DNA of 64,000 nucleotides from Palsa-189 sp963803735 (GCA_963803735.1 CAWDNV010000011.1:310001-374000); one strand, 5' to 3'. Positions 17,414-27,028 are shown, numbered from the stretch's first letter. Numbers and translations are program-made. The notes: generated from the letters alone by a model not told the origin.

Positions 17414-19389
17414 GGATTCATAGTCACCGGAGGCGCCACCGGTGGAGTTGTCGAAACCGGTTGAGGTTTCGTGGGGGCCGCATCGGGTTTCGTCGGAACG
17501 CCTTCTTCGGCTACGGGCTCGGATTGGGCCGCTCGCGCCGCCGCTTGGGCCGCAAAAGACGGGGGAATTCCCGGTGGCACCGCTTGCGTGGTCAATTGCT
17601 GCGGCGCAATCTTGCCCTGCTTCTTATCGTAATAGGCTTTCACCACGTTTTTTGCAATTGGCGCGGCAGCCGATGCACCGTGCTCTCCACCTTGCACAAG
17701 GACTGAGACCACGATCTCAGGGTTTTGCCGCGGAGCAAAACCCACAAACCACGCGTTGTCCTTTAGAGCCGCCTGTTTCCCCGTCCGCGCCAATCCTTGG
17801 TTGCTGATGACTTGCGCGCTTCCCGTTTTTCCGCACAATTCGATGCCCGGGAGTTTGGATCCGCTTCCAGTTCCTCCCTGCTCATTCACTACGCCGTACA
17901 TGCCCTGGGTTACTGTCTCGACAGTAGAGTCGGAGATTGGAAAATCAATTTCGGGCGCGGCTTCGTTCGTAAGGAGCAGGTGCGGCTGGTGAAACCTGCC
18001 TCCTGTGATAATGCCGCCGATCACGTACGCAAGCTGTATCGGCGTAGCAGCGATTGCTCCTTGTCCTATTGCCACGGAAATAGTTTCCCCAGGATACCAT
18101 TTCTGGTGAAAGAGCCGTTCCTTCCAAGCCTCTGATGGCATAATTCCAGGCTCTTCGCCGGGCAAATCAACTCCCGTTTTGTGTCCCAGTCCAAGATTGC
18201 CCGCATAAAACGAAATACGATCGATTCCCAGTTGCTTGCCCACGTTGTAGAAAAAGACATCACAGGAATGCACGATAGCCTTGTGCACATCCACGTCGCC
18301 ATGGCCCTTCTTATCCCAATCATGAAAAACACGCCCATAGAACTCGGCTTCACCGGGACAGAAAACATGGTAATCCGCCGGCAGCGCCTTCGATTCCAGC
18401 ATGGCCGTAGCCATTAAAATTTTGAAAACCGATCCCGGAGCCAGTTGCGCCTGAATGGCGCGATCGAGCAGCGGCCGCTCCGGATCCTCATTCAACTGTT
18501 GCCATTCGTCTTTCGATATGCGGATCGCGAAATCGTTGGGATCGTACGAAGGCTGGCTCGCCATGGCCAGGACGTCACCGGTCTTTGGATCGATCGCCAC
18601 GACTGCGCCCTTCTTACCCACGAGGGCCTCTTCCGCCACCAATTGCAGGTCGTAGTCGATCGTCAATCGAATTGGTTTTCCCGGAACGGCATCTGTCTGT
18701 TCGAGCCGGCCTACTTCGCGTCCTACGCTGTTCACCACGGAGCGCCGCATCCCGTCGACGCCCATAAGGTGGTCGTTATACTGGCGTTCGAGTCCCGCTT
18801 TGCCCACGATGTCGCCCGGTTTGTAGCGGCCGCCGCTCTCTTCGATTTGTTCAGAGCTGACTTCACCCACATACCCGCTGGCGTGTGCCATAAAGCCGCC
18901 GTGCGGATACCGGCGGCGATGCACCATCAGCATTTCCAGCACGGGGATATCGGCGCGATGCGATTCGATGAAGGCAATGTCGCCTGCGCTCGCTTCCGGC
19001 TTGATTACGATGGGCTGGAAATGCGGCAGCGATGTAGCAGCTTCCAGCTGTTGCCTGATGTCGTCCAACGTGACGTCCAAACCCTCCGCGATTTGCGGAA
19101 GCAGGCGTTCCACTTGCTGGGGATCGTCTCGAAGAAGCAAGACGCTGAAGGATGGGTAGTTATCAACGATAACGCGGCCGAAACGGTCGAGCATTGCGCC
19201 GCGTGGAGCAATAATAGGAATGGACCGAACTCGATTGCGCTCCGCCAGCTGCGAATAACGGTCGGAATTGACGATCTGCAGCTTCCAGAAACCGAGAAGC
19301 AGCAGGGCCATAAGCCCTACAATCGAATAGGAAATAACCGTCAGCCGCGTCTGCGGCAGGCGGTTTTCATTTTGAAACCAGAGGGACAA
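17410..19389 (-). CDS. mrdA: Penicillin-binding protein 2 (elongation transpeptidase)
   Basis: A 659-residue class B PBP: one N-terminal membrane anchor (about 17-38), a pedestal region with APRGAMLDRFGRVIVDN, and a transpeptidase domain. Catalytic motifs are SVFK (Ser320, Lys323), SCD (375-377, the SxD form typical of PBP2) and KTG (521-523). A Pro/Ala/Thr-rich tail of about 60 residues follows residue 600. It cross-links peptidoglycan for RodA. The only supported start is TTG at 19389, with TGGAG six bases upstream; a rare start codon could keep expression low. mreB, mreC and mreD, which often precede mrdA, are absent from the 250 bp upstream, where the efflux genes begin. Confidence 0.93.
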   Translation of the reverse strand: MSLWFQNENRLPQTRLTVISYSIVGLMALLLLGFWKLQIVNSDRYSQLAERNRVRSIPIIAPRGAMLDRFGRVIVDNYPSFSVLLLRDDPQQVERLLPQIAEGLDVTLDDIRQQLEAATSLPHFQPIVIKPEASAGDIAFIESHRADIPVLEMLMVHRRRYPHGGFMAHASGYVGEVSSEQIEESGGRYKPGDIVGKAGLERQYNDHLMGVDGMRRSVVNSVGREVGRLEQTDAVPGKPIRLTIDYDLQLVAEEALVGKKGAVVAIDPKTGDVLAMASQPSYDPNDFAIRISKDEWQQLNEDPERPLLDRAIQAQLAPGSVFKILMATAMLESKALPADYHVFCPGEAEFYGRVFHDWDKKGHGDVDVHKAIVHSCDVFFYNVGKQLGIDRISFYAGNLGLGHKTGVDLPGEEPGIMPSEAWKERLFHQKWYPGETISVAIGQGAIAATPIQLAYVIGGIITGGRFHQPHLLLTNEAAPEIDFPISDSTVETVTQGMYGVVNEQGGTGSGSKLPGIELCGKTGSAQVISNQGLARTGKQAALKDNAWFVGFAPRQNPEIVVSVLVQGGEHGASAAAPIAKNVVKAYYDKKQGKIAPQQLTTQAVPPGIPPSFAAQAAARAAQSEPVAEEGVPTKPDAAPTKPQPVSTTPPVAPPVTMNP

Positions 19390-19639
19390 ACAAACTCCAC
19401 GCCCGCTGCCCGAACTGTCCTGCTCAGCTTGCTACTGTGAAGCAGCAAGTATATCGCCACGTCATTGATACGGCAACATTTAGGGACAGTGCTGGAGGCG
19501 TCTTCCGGCGCTATGGACGCTCTCGCGTCCAACCTAGCACCGGCTTCTTTCGATGCGCAAGCCTTCGGCGAGGGACGATGCCCAAACGAATAAGGAGCCG
19601 AACGCCCCCTTGCCAATAAATTCAGTATACGTCTCCGAA

Positions 19640-20848
19640 TTATTGTGAGCCGGCAACGCGGGCTGAGACTTCCATACCGGGGCGTATTTGGTCGGTCGCG
19701 CGGAGTACCACTTCATCTCCCTCGTGTAAATCACCAAAGATTTCGACCAGGTTATCGGTCCTCGCGCCTGTGGTCGCATCCACCCATTCCGTGTGATTTT
19801 GACGGACGCGAATCACGAAGGTCCTCTGGAGATCACTGGCTACGGCAGAAGACGGAACGAATAACGTGGGATAAGCACGGCGCACCGGCCATTCTATTTC
19901 ACAAAAAGTCCCCGGAACCAGTTCCGCCTTTGTGTCTCTAACGTCCAATTCCACGGGCATCGTTCGCGTCTTCGTATCCACATCGTGGGAAATTCTCGCA
20001 ATTGGAGCGCGAAAGGTTCGCCCGGGAAATGACGCAACTGAGAAATCCACCAGCGCCCCTTCTGGAACTCCCCCGGCATCATTTTCTGGTACCGGAACAA
20101 CCAGTCTGTGGCGGGTCAGTGTTTCAACCCGGACAATTGGCGTCATCGTGCCCGCACCTCCCGCAGGCCCGACTAGCGCCCCTGGATGAACGAATCGGGT
20201 CGTCACCTCCCCATCAAAGGGCGCGGTTATGTTGAGGTAGGACTCGAGCTCCGCAACAGCCTTAACCGACTCCTCGGCGGCGGCAGCAGTTTTCTCGAGC
20301 GCAGCGACATTTGCCTCGTCTGTCTGTGCAGTCCTTTGAGCAATATCTAGATCGTTTCCGGCCACGACGCCCGGAACCTTTGCCGCCACGCTCATACGCT
20401 GTAATGTTGCCTGGTCGGACGCGAGTTTGCTCTTTCCCGCCGCGAACTGCGCCTGCGCGCTTTGGTATGCGGCTTCGGCCTGGGCCTGTTGCGCGATGAT
20501 CTCCGGAGCTTCGAGTTGCGCCATCAATTCGCCCGCCTTGACTCTCGAACCACGATCGACCTGGATCGATTTCACAAAGCCGGTGACCTTCGCGTATAAA
20601 TCGACGCTCTCGTAAGGTTGAAGCTCAGCAGGTAAGCGGATTGTGGTATTCAACCGTTGAGATCGAACTGAAGTGACGTCCACTTGCGGCACCGATTGGT
20701 TCGCATTGGCCGGATTGCTCGACTGCGTTTCCGTAGAAGCCTCACGGCCGCACGACGCAACAAGCAAACAAATGGCGAGAGTTCCGACGCTCGCGGTCCT
20801 CGACGATTTCACGGCCTTTGACTTCGGCAATCTTTCAACTGGTCGCAT
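19640..20848 (-). CDS. RND efflux membrane fusion lipoprotein
   Basis: A 402-residue periplasmic adaptor. The signal peptide ends in a lipobox VASC (Cys33). Then come the barrel-sandwich half AELQPYESVDLYAKVTGFVKSIQVDRGSRVKAGELMAQLEAPE, an alpha-hairpin with long Ala/Gln/Glu heptads (about 115-195), the second lipoyl half APFDGEVTTRFVHPG and a beta-barrel with VPVPE and TRTMPVELDV. It bridges the inner-membrane pump and the outer-membrane channel. The ATG at 20848 lies 14 bp inside the end of the pump gene, a sign of coupling; an in-frame TTG at 20875 is a weaker choice. It is the last gene of the padR-led unit. Confidence 0.88.
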   Translation of the reverse strand: MRPVERLPKSKAVKSSRTASVGTLAICLLVASCGREASTETQSSNPANANQSVPQVDVTSVRSQRLNTTIRLPAELQPYESVDLYAKVTGFVKSIQVDRGSRVKAGELMAQLEAPEIIAQQAQAEAAYQSAQAQFAAGKSKLASDQATLQRMSVAAKVPGVVAGNDLDIAQRTAQTDEANVAALEKTAAAAEESVKAVAELESYLNITAPFDGEVTTRFVHPGALVGPAGGAGTMTPIVRVETLTRHRLVVPVPENDAGGVPEGALVDFSVASFPGRTFRAPIARISHDVDTKTRTMPVELDVRDTKAELVPGTFCEIEWPVRRAYPTLFVPSSAVASDLQRTFVIRVRQNHTEWVDATTGARTDNLVEIFGDLHEGDEVVLRATDQIRPGMEVSARVAGSQ

Positions 20849-23800
20849 AGCGACTTTCCCGATGATCGGGATCAAGCGATGCGGATTGGGTGTTTGCTCT
20901 TTGCTGCACGATTGCGAACACCAGAGGCAGCACCGTCAGGTTGACAACTGTAGCCGCGAGCAGACCACCGATTACGGCTCGCCCCAGGGGCGCTGTGATT
21001 TCAGTCGCCAATGCCATCGGAATCATGCCCGCGATCATGGCGGCGCTGGTCATCAAGATTGGGCGCATCCGTTCCTTCACCCCTTGAAGGCCCGATTCGA
21101 GAGCGGAAGCGCCGCCCCGCCGGTGTTGCTCGGCAAATGTCACCAGCAGGATGGCGTTGGCGGTTCCCACGCCTATAGCCATGATCGCGCCCATATACGA
21201 TTCGATATTTATCGTCGTGTGGGTGACGAGGAGCATCAGAATCACTCCACATATCGTTGCGGGAGCGGTCGTCAAGACAACAAAAGCGAGCCGCAAAGAT
21301 TCGTAGTTCGCAGCCAGCAGCAGAAAAATGGCCGTGACGGCAAGAGGCAAGCCGAAACCAAGATTCCTGAAAGTATCGTGCATTGCCGAGACTTGCCCGC
21401 GAACCTGCACCGTCGTGCCTGTGGGAGGAGCGCCGGCGCGTCCCAATGCAGCGTCGATCTCTTTTGATATTCGGCCCAAATCTTGTCCGGCGATATTGGC
21501 GGAGAGGGTTAACATCCGAAAACCGTTGCGCCGGTCGTATTCACCCATAGCTGTGCCCGTATCGACGCTGGCAAGGTCTCCGATCAATGGGTGTAGAGCT
21601 CGGTCTGGCATCACGGGGATATTCTGAACGTCTTGTACCGAGGTGATACTTGGCTGCGGATACTGGACCTGCAGTTGATAAGCAATGCCGGTATTGGGAT
21701 CGGCCCAATAGTTCGGACTTGTGAAGCGGCTGGAATATGTGGCTTCCGAGAGCGAACGTGCAACCTGGCCCGCCGTCACTCCGAACTGCCCGGCCAGTTC
21801 ACGATCGACCTTTACATCGACGCTCGGATAGTCGAGCGGAAGCTCATATTTCAAATCGCGGAGATTCGTGATTTTGTTCAACTCACCCAGCAAACGGTCC
21901 GTGAATGCGCGGCTGGCGGCAAGATTGGGTCCGGCCACGGCGATCTCCACCGGCGTAGGAGCGCTGAAATTCATAATTTGATCTACCAGGTCTCCGGGCT
22001 CGAATGAGATAAGCGAGCCTGGAAATTCGTCGCGCACTATCTTTCGCAATTTCTCTTCGAGTGCGCTGACGTCGATGTGCGCTTCCGGCCGTAGCGCCAC
22101 ATCGATCACCGCCTCATGGGGACCGCTCGTCCATAGGAAAACTGTATTGATTGGATAGCTCGCGCCTTGCGTGCCCACATAACCCATCGTAATTGCCACA
22201 TTCTCAGGGCCAGCGGTTTTCTTGATCCGCTCCAGAACTCCCGTGACCAGCCGCTCGGTATCTTCGGCTCGGGTTCCAACGGGCGCATCGAAACGGAACC
22301 GCAATTGCGTTGCGCCGATGTTGGGAAATAGCTCCTGCCCGAGAAGCGGTCCGAGCAGCACAAAAATTGCCGCCACGCCGGCCACATAAGCTGCGACGAC
22401 CAGCAGTCGACTCTTACCCAGACGTTCGAGGAACACTGCCCAGCGGTCCCGAAACTGATCGAAATCCCAGCGCCCCGCCATCAGGACTTTGCGAGTTCGA
22501 TCGATCTGGCGGTGGGTCCAAAGAAACAGCACCGGCAAAAACGAACTTGAAAGCAGGAACGAGGCGATCATCGCGAACATCACCGCCAACGAAAGCGGCA
22601 CAAAAAGGCTTTGCGCCACTCCACTCATCAGGAAAGAAGGAACGAAAACCGCCACAATCGAAAGCATCGAGAGGAAACGTGCCAAAACCGTCCTCTGCGT
22701 CGCGTGCAGTACAGCGCGGCCAACGTGCAAATCGGGTTCGTGCTGCAGCGTGGTATCGATGTTTTCGATTTCAACCACTGCCTCGTCCACCAGGATCCCG
22801 ACCGCTAAAGCCAATCCGCCAAGAGTCATCACGTTGATCGTTTGGCCTGTCAGCCATAGAGCAACGACGGATGTAAGCAGCGCAAATGGGATCGTCGTCA
22901 TGACGATCAACGAGCTGCGCCAATCAGCCAAAAAAATCAGCACCACAACGCCTGTGAGAACGGCGCCAATCAGTCCCTCGCGAGCCACTGCTGCGAGTGC
23001 ATTTGTGACGTAAGGCGACTGGTCCATCTCATAGGTGATCTTGATGTCGTTTGAAACGAGTGACCGGAAATAGGGGAGGCTCGCTTTGACCTCATTAACC
23101 ACGCTCACGGTGGATGCATCGGGACGCTTGGTCACGGGAATGTAGACGGCGCGACGCCCGTTCACCAGTGCATAGCCCGTGGGAATATCACTGCTGTCCT
23201 GTATCGTGCCGACGTCATGAAGATAAACGGTCGGCCCAGAACCAGTCCTCAAGGGGAGATCGGCGAGGCTTTGGATATTCGGAGTGACGGAATCGCTCTG
23301 TGCGATTCGCAACAAACTGCCCGTGCGCACATTTCCCGCCGGCTGAAGCACGTTTCCACTATTGATTGCCTGCGCGACCGCGTCGGGCGACATTCCGTAG
23401 GCTCGTAAGCGATCGGGGTTGACCGTCACCACTATGGTGCGTTGATTACCGCCAAATGGCGGTGGTGAAGTGAGGCCCGGCAGCGTCGCGAAAACGGGGC
23501 GCACGCGGTTCAGCGCCAAATCCTGAATCTCATTGACCGTGCGGGTGTCGCTGGAAAACACAAGATAGCCCACGGGCACTGTTCCAGCATCGAAACGAAT
23601 CACGAACGGCGAAATTGTTCCGGGCGGCATAAACGCGCGGGCGCGATTCACATACGAGATCGTCTCCGCCAGGGCCTCACTCATGTCCGTTCCGGGATAG
23701 AACGACAGTTTCAGTAGCCCATTTCCCTGCACGGACTTGTCTTCAACGCTCTCGATGCCGTTGACGTAAAGGAAGTGATACTCATAGTAGTAAATGAGGT

Positions 23801-23984
23801 AGCCTTCCATCTGTGCGGGGCTCATACCGCCATAGGGCTGCGCGACGTAAATCACCGGCAAGGTGAGTTTCGGAAAGATATCGATTCGCATGCGGCTGAC
23901 CGCCAGAATCGAACACAGCGCGATCGCCATCACAAATACGAGTGTGGCGATTGGTCTCCTCAGCGCAGCTCGAACTAACCACAT
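20835..23984 (-). CDS. RND efflux pump, inner membrane transporter
   Basis: A 1049-residue AcrB-type proton-driven exporter. The N-terminal helix (RRPIATLVFVMAIALCSILA) is followed by the porter domain (PKLTLPVIYVAQPYGGMSPAQMEGYLIYYYE). TM4 carries the proton-relay-type region GGLALAVGILVDEAVVEIENID, followed by SLAVMFAMIASFLLSSSFLPVLFL, and the second repeat ends in EITAPLGRAVIGGLLAATVVNLTVLPLVFAIV. Length matches the family. Several positions differ from drug-type AcrB (VDEAVVEIENI is shared with the HAE/CzcA lineages), so the substrate cannot be inferred. GGGAGAG lies 6 nt before the ATG. It is preceded by the outer-membrane factor and followed by the fusion protein, a reversed order. Confidence 0.93.
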   Translation of the reverse strand: MWLVRAALRRPIATLVFVMAIALCSILAVSRMRIDIFPKLTLPVIYVAQPYGGMSPAQMEGYLIYYYEYHFLYVNGIESVEDKSVQGNGLLKLSFYPGTDMSEALAETISYVNRARAFMPPGTISPFVIRFDAGTVPVGYLVFSSDTRTVNEIQDLALNRVRPVFATLPGLTSPPPFGGNQRTIVVTVNPDRLRAYGMSPDAVAQAINSGNVLQPAGNVRTGSLLRIAQSDSVTPNIQSLADLPLRTGSGPTVYLHDVGTIQDSSDIPTGYALVNGRRAVYIPVTKRPDASTVSVVNEVKASLPYFRSLVSNDIKITYEMDQSPYVTNALAAVAREGLIGAVLTGVVVLIFLADWRSSLIVMTTIPFALLTSVVALWLTGQTINVMTLGGLALAVGILVDEAVVEIENIDTTLQHEPDLHVGRAVLHATQRTVLARFLSMLSIVAVFVPSFLMSGVAQSLFVPLSLAVMFAMIASFLLSSSFLPVLFLWTHRQIDRTRKVLMAGRWDFDQFRDRWAVFLERLGKSRLLVVAAYVAGVAAIFVLLGPLLGQELFPNIGATQLRFRFDAPVGTRAEDTERLVTGVLERIKKTAGPENVAITMGYVGTQGASYPINTVFLWTSGPHEAVIDVALRPEAHIDVSALEEKLRKIVRDEFPGSLISFEPGDLVDQIMNFSAPTPVEIAVAGPNLAASRAFTDRLLGELNKITNLRDLKYELPLDYPSVDVKVDRELAGQFGVTAGQVARSLSEATYSSRFTSPNYWADPNTGIAYQLQVQYPQPSITSVQDVQNIPVMPDRALHPLIGDLASVDTGTAMGEYDRRNGFRMLTLSANIAGQDLGRISKEIDAALGRAGAPPTGTTVQVRGQVSAMHDTFRNLGFGLPLAVTAIFLLLAANYESLRLAFVVLTTAPATICGVILMLLVTHTTINIESYMGAIMAIGVGTANAILLVTFAEQHRRGGASALESGLQGVKERMRPILMTSAAMIAGMIPMALATEITAPLGRAVIGGLLAATVVNLTVLPLVFAIVQQRANTQSASLDPDHRESRYATS

Positions 23985-24008
23985 CGAATCTCTCCCGCCT
24001 TCACAGAT

Positions 24009-25439
24009 TCACGGCTGGTGCCCTCGCAACAGGTCCAGGAATGGCTGCAAATTCCCCTGTGCATATGCCACACCGAAAAGGCCGCGCCATACATTCAGTC
24101 GAGCAATCGCATCATCAATCTCCGCCTGCGCCAAAAGGCTCTCAGCATCAGCCACTTCCACCAGAGTTGCCAAAGTTGCGTCGTAGCGCGCCCGCGATTG
24201 TGTTTCCGACGTTCGGGCCGCAGACAACTCGATAGGAGTTTGCTGGGCGATCAACTGAGCGCTTTTTAGCTGAGCAAGCGCTGCTCGCACCTGACCCGTC
24301 ACATCCTGAATCGTCTTGTCGTAAAGAGCTTGTTGCGATAGCTCATTGGCTTTGGCGGCCTGTTTCTCGGCGCTGAGAGTCTTGAAATCGAAAACGTTGG
24401 GAAACGTTATGGTGAAACCGGCAATCCAATTTCCTCGCGCCGGGGCCAAACCGTTCCAATTGCCGATAATCGAGCTGCCATTCGGGACCTCGCTGCCGCG
24501 CCCAAAGCCTTCGGCCTGAACAAAGATCCGCGGGTAATCGGTACGGCTTAGGACTTTCTCACGCGCTTCTAGTTGCCGCACAACACTCATTTGTTCCTGA
24601 GCTAAGGGACTCGCCGCAGGCTCAACGTTCGGCAGCGACTCAGAAGGGGGAAGATCAACCAACCGACTGTTATCCGGTCTGATTTCTGTTCCCGCCATCC
24701 CCATGAGCGCCGCGAGCGTAGCCAGGGCCGCCTCTTCATTCTGTTGCGCTTGATACAGTTGGGTTTTTGCGAGCGCGAGTTGAGCATCCGCGCGGGAAGC
24801 TTCGGCGCCTGGCCTCAGTTCGCTATCAACCAGGGTGTGAACCGACCTGTTAAAGACTTGCCAACGGTCCACATTTGCCTGTGCGGCGGCAACAGTTTGA
24901 TGGTTGGCCAGCGCCATAAGAAAATAGTTCCCTACGGCTGTCGCCACCTGAAGCCGCGTTATGGTCAGATCCGCACTCGATTTCTCCTGTGCGGATGTTG
25001 CCTGTCCGACCATAGAACGGCGCAAGCCAAAATCAATAGGCTCCCAGGAAAAGAGCGCAGCCGCTTGGCTGCCCCAGAAACTTTGGCCACTCGCAGCGGC
25101 AACCGGTCCTTCAACAGTCGGCGTGATCGCGGTCGGCAACCAGATACCAGCCACTTGATTCTGCGTGGCGCGGCTATCCTGATAAACGCCATTCAGCGAG
25201 GGAAGATATTGAGCCCGTGCAACGCTTACCTCCGCTCGCGCCGCGTTCACTTGTTCCAGCGATGCGCGAATGGCCGGGTAGTGCGCCAGCGCATACTCGA
25301 TCGCTTGTTCCAGCGTGAAAGTCTTCGGTTCAGCAGTTGTCTGGGCAAGGGCTGGAGAAATCGAGACGAGTACAATCACGAAAATGGCAAGGATATGTCG
25401 CGAGTTCACAAATCCGTGCGGAAGGAGCGGAATCTTCAT
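24009..25439 (-). CDS. Outer membrane efflux protein (TolC-like)
   Basis: A 476-residue outer-membrane factor with a signal peptide (ILAIFVIVLVSISPALAQ). It shows TFTLEQAIEYALAHYPAIRASLEQVNAARAEVSVARAQYLPSLNG, the start of a TolC repeat, and long amphipathic helices in the Ala/Gln-rich body (about 150-290 and 370-440). TolC-type trimers form the periplasmic tunnel for RND pumps. ATG 25439 follows AGGGAG at 4-nt spacing and is 7 bp past the padR stop; the frame upstream is antisense-like. It lies 24 bp before the RND pump gene, so all four genes of this set are probably one transcript. Confidence 0.9.
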   Translation of the reverse strand: MKIPLLPHGFVNSRHILAIFVIVLVSISPALAQTTAEPKTFTLEQAIEYALAHYPAIRASLEQVNAARAEVSVARAQYLPSLNGVYQDSRATQNQVAGIWLPTAITPTVEGPVAAASGQSFWGSQAAALFSWEPIDFGLRRSMVGQATSAQEKSSADLTITRLQVATAVGNYFLMALANHQTVAAAQANVDRWQVFNRSVHTLVDSELRPGAEASRADAQLALAKTQLYQAQQNEEAALATLAALMGMAGTEIRPDNSRLVDLPPSESLPNVEPAASPLAQEQMSVVRQLEAREKVLSRTDYPRIFVQAEGFGRGSEVPNGSSIIGNWNGLAPARGNWIAGFTITFPNVFDFKTLSAEKQAAKANELSQQALYDKTIQDVTGQVRAALAQLKSAQLIAQQTPIELSAARTSETQSRARYDATLATLVEVADAESLLAQAEIDDAIARLNVWRGLFGVAYAQGNLQPFLDLLRGHQP

Positions 25440-25446
25440 GTTCTCC

Positions 25447-25779
25447 CTAACTTTCCTCAAAGATCTCGCCAAACAACTCACGCACGCGCTTCTTAGCAAG
25501 CCGGAATGCTTTGTTACCGGCCGGAGTGGCGCGGTATTCGCGCCGAACCCATCGGCCAGACCGCACTTCCCGCGATCGCAACAGCCCTTTTTCTTCCAAA
25601 CCATGCAGCAGGGGGTAGAGCGTGCCCGGACTCAGCCGGTATCCATGGCGAGACAATTCCTCGATCATTCCAAGACCAAAAATTGGGCCCTCGCACGCAT
25701 GGAAGAGAATGTGGATTCGGATCAGGCCAGAGTACAAATCCTTGCGGTCTACCGAATCGGAAGCTTTCGTCTTTCGCAC
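25447..25779 (-). CDS. PadR family transcriptional regulator
   Basis: A 110-residue winged-helix regulator. The PadR signature is LIRIHILFHACEGPIFGLGMIEELSRHGYRLSPGTLYPLLHGLEEKGLLRSREVRSGRWVRREYRATPAG, the fold's helix-turn-helix and wing; the C-terminal helix (KKRVRELFGEIFEES) is short. PadR proteins usually repress genes beside them and respond to phenolic or drug-like ligands. The GTG start (25779) is the only one that keeps the family's N-terminus. A palindrome at 25791-25813 over the predicted transcription start is a likely operator, so it probably represses itself and the three efflux genes downstream. Confidence 0.86.
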   Translation of the reverse strand: MRKTKASDSVDRKDLYSGLIRIHILFHACEGPIFGLGMIEELSRHGYRLSPGTLYPLLHGLEEKGLLRSREVRSGRWVRREYRATPAGNKAFRLAKKRVRELFGEIFEES

Positions 25780-25790
25780 GTTATCTTATT

Positions 25791-25813
25791 TCGTAATCGT
25801 TACTCGACTACGA
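25791..25813. promoter_or_regulatory. Candidate PadR operator palindrome
   Basis: TCGTAATCG-TTACT-CGACTACGA: two 9-bp arms that match at 8 of 9 positions when folded, with a 5-bp centre. A smaller perfect GTAA-TCG-TTAC lies inside it. It sits between the -10 box and the padR start, where a repressor would block transcription. No binding evidence; the pairing with PadR is inferred from position. Confidence 0.5.
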
Positions 25814-25841
25814 CCGTAAACCTGGATTCAGAATTTGTCAA
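25813..25841 (-). promoter_or_regulatory. Candidate sigma70 promoter of the padR-efflux operon
   Basis: Minus strand TTGACA (25841-25836), a 17-bp spacer, and TACGGT (25818-25813). The -35 box is perfect and the -10 box weak, a form often seen at repressed promoters. The start would fall near 25806, beside the palindrome. Confidence 0.5.
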
Positions 25842-25992
25842 GCTGCCTGGCTCGCTTAATAAAGCCGCGACACCTATGGAAGATGTTTTTGCCGAGCAAC
25901 GATAGTGCGGGAGACTCCGTGAAATAAGTACGCGACGATGCCCGATGTGATTCCAGGCCCAAGCGCTTTTACGTTCGCTGCCAATTGAATGT

Positions 25993-26967
25993 TCATGCTT
26001 CGGCTTCCAGCACAAGCACAGGCTGATAGGTACGCGGGACCACGGCTTCCGCAATCGCGATGAGCTGATCCTGCTGATTGAACACGCGTACGCGCGGAGG
26101 TTTCCACTCGCCGGAATCGAGTTGCGCGGGCGCACCTTGCGGGATTTCGGGCCGGCCCGCTTGAACCTGCGAAAGCGAGACCTGAAAACGCGAACCGTGA
26201 CGCACCCGGCGTTCGATAAAAGGTAAAACCGAGACGCGGGGCAATTCCGTCAGCAGATTCGCAAGCGGCACGATCCACTGCGCGGCCTGGCCTGATTGCG
26301 CGGCTCGCGCGAAATCGTCAAGGCCAACGGCACGATCGAGCGTGAACTCGCCTACGGCCGTGCGCACGATCTCGGCAAGATGACCTCCGCAGCCAAGTTC
26401 CCTGCCCATGTCTTGCGCGAGCGAGCGAATGTAAGTGCCGGCGGCGCACTCCACGGAGAAGCGCGCGAGCGGTCCCTCAATACCGAGGAGACGAAACTCA
26501 AATACTTCAATCTCAACAGCCTTCAGCTCCACCGGCTTCTTCTCGCGGGCAAGTTCATGCGCGGGGCGGCCGTGAACTTTCTTGGCCGAAAAAGCGGGCG
26601 GCATCTGCAGGAATTTTCCTGTGAGACCAGCCGCGAGCCTCTCGAGGTCTTCTTTATTCAGGTGCGGATTGGTATCGGGGCCGAGGGGAGTGCCGTCGGC
26701 GTCATAAGTGTCCGTGGCAAAACCGAAGCGGACGGCGCATTCGTAGCGCTTTCGGCGTCCAGTATAGAACTGCGCAAAGCGCGTGGCGCGCCCAACGAGC
26801 AGGACCAAAACCCCAGTCGCCAAGGGATCGAGCGTCCCCAAATGACCGATCTGGCGAAAGCCCAGGATCCTGCGGGCCGCTTCGACCACGTCGTGCGAAG
26901 TGCGCCCGCGAGGCTTGTCGATGACAAGGGCACCGTCATACAGGGCTGGACGCGACTTGCGGGTCAT
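25993..26967 (-). CDS. truB: tRNA pseudouridine-55 synthase
   Basis: A 324-residue enzyme that isomerises U55 in the T-loop of tRNAs. It shows GALVIDKPRGRTSHDVVEAARRILG, the catalytic-Asp motif GHLGTLDPLATGVLVLLVGRATRF (Asp in TLDP), and YIRSLAQDMGRELGCGGHL, all diagnostic for TruB. A C-terminal PUA-like domain follows (about 250-324). I start at the ATG at 26967, immediately before RKSRPALYDG; a second ATG at 27024 would add 19 residues that are encoded by an intergenic repeat element and has no ribosome site. padR starts 213 bp downstream, same strand. The lack of a good Shine-Dalgarno at either start makes the 5' end uncertain. Confidence 0.94.
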   Translation of the reverse strand: MTRKSRPALYDGALVIDKPRGRTSHDVVEAARRILGFRQIGHLGTLDPLATGVLVLLVGRATRFAQFYTGRRKRYECAVRFGFATDTYDADGTPLGPDTNPHLNKEDLERLAAGLTGKFLQMPPAFSAKKVHGRPAHELAREKKPVELKAVEIEVFEFRLLGIEGPLARFSVECAAGTYIRSLAQDMGRELGCGGHLAEIVRTAVGEFTLDRAVGLDDFARAAQSGQAAQWIVPLANLLTELPRVSVLPFIERRVRHGSRFQVSLSQVQAGRPEIPQGAPAQLDSGEWKPPRVRVFNQQDQLIAIAEAVVPRTYQPVLVLEAEA

Positions 26968-26983
26968 TGCAAGAAACCGGCCG

Positions 26984-27028
26984 GAGGGGGTACCCCCCAC
27001 CCCTGTTTTTGTGTAAGTGCGCATTCTA
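26984..27028 (+). repeat. Palindromic repeat element, copy A
   Basis: Perfect palindrome GGGGGTACCCCC at 26986-26997, then CACCCCTG-TTTTT, then GTAAGTGCGCATTCTA at 27013-27028. It overlaps the alternative N-terminus of truB. Confidence 0.6.

Noticed and set aside
19341..19616. 91-residue frame upstream of mrdA as a remnant of mreD
   Set aside because: Overlaps the mrdA start in another phase and has no hydrophobic helices as MreD would.
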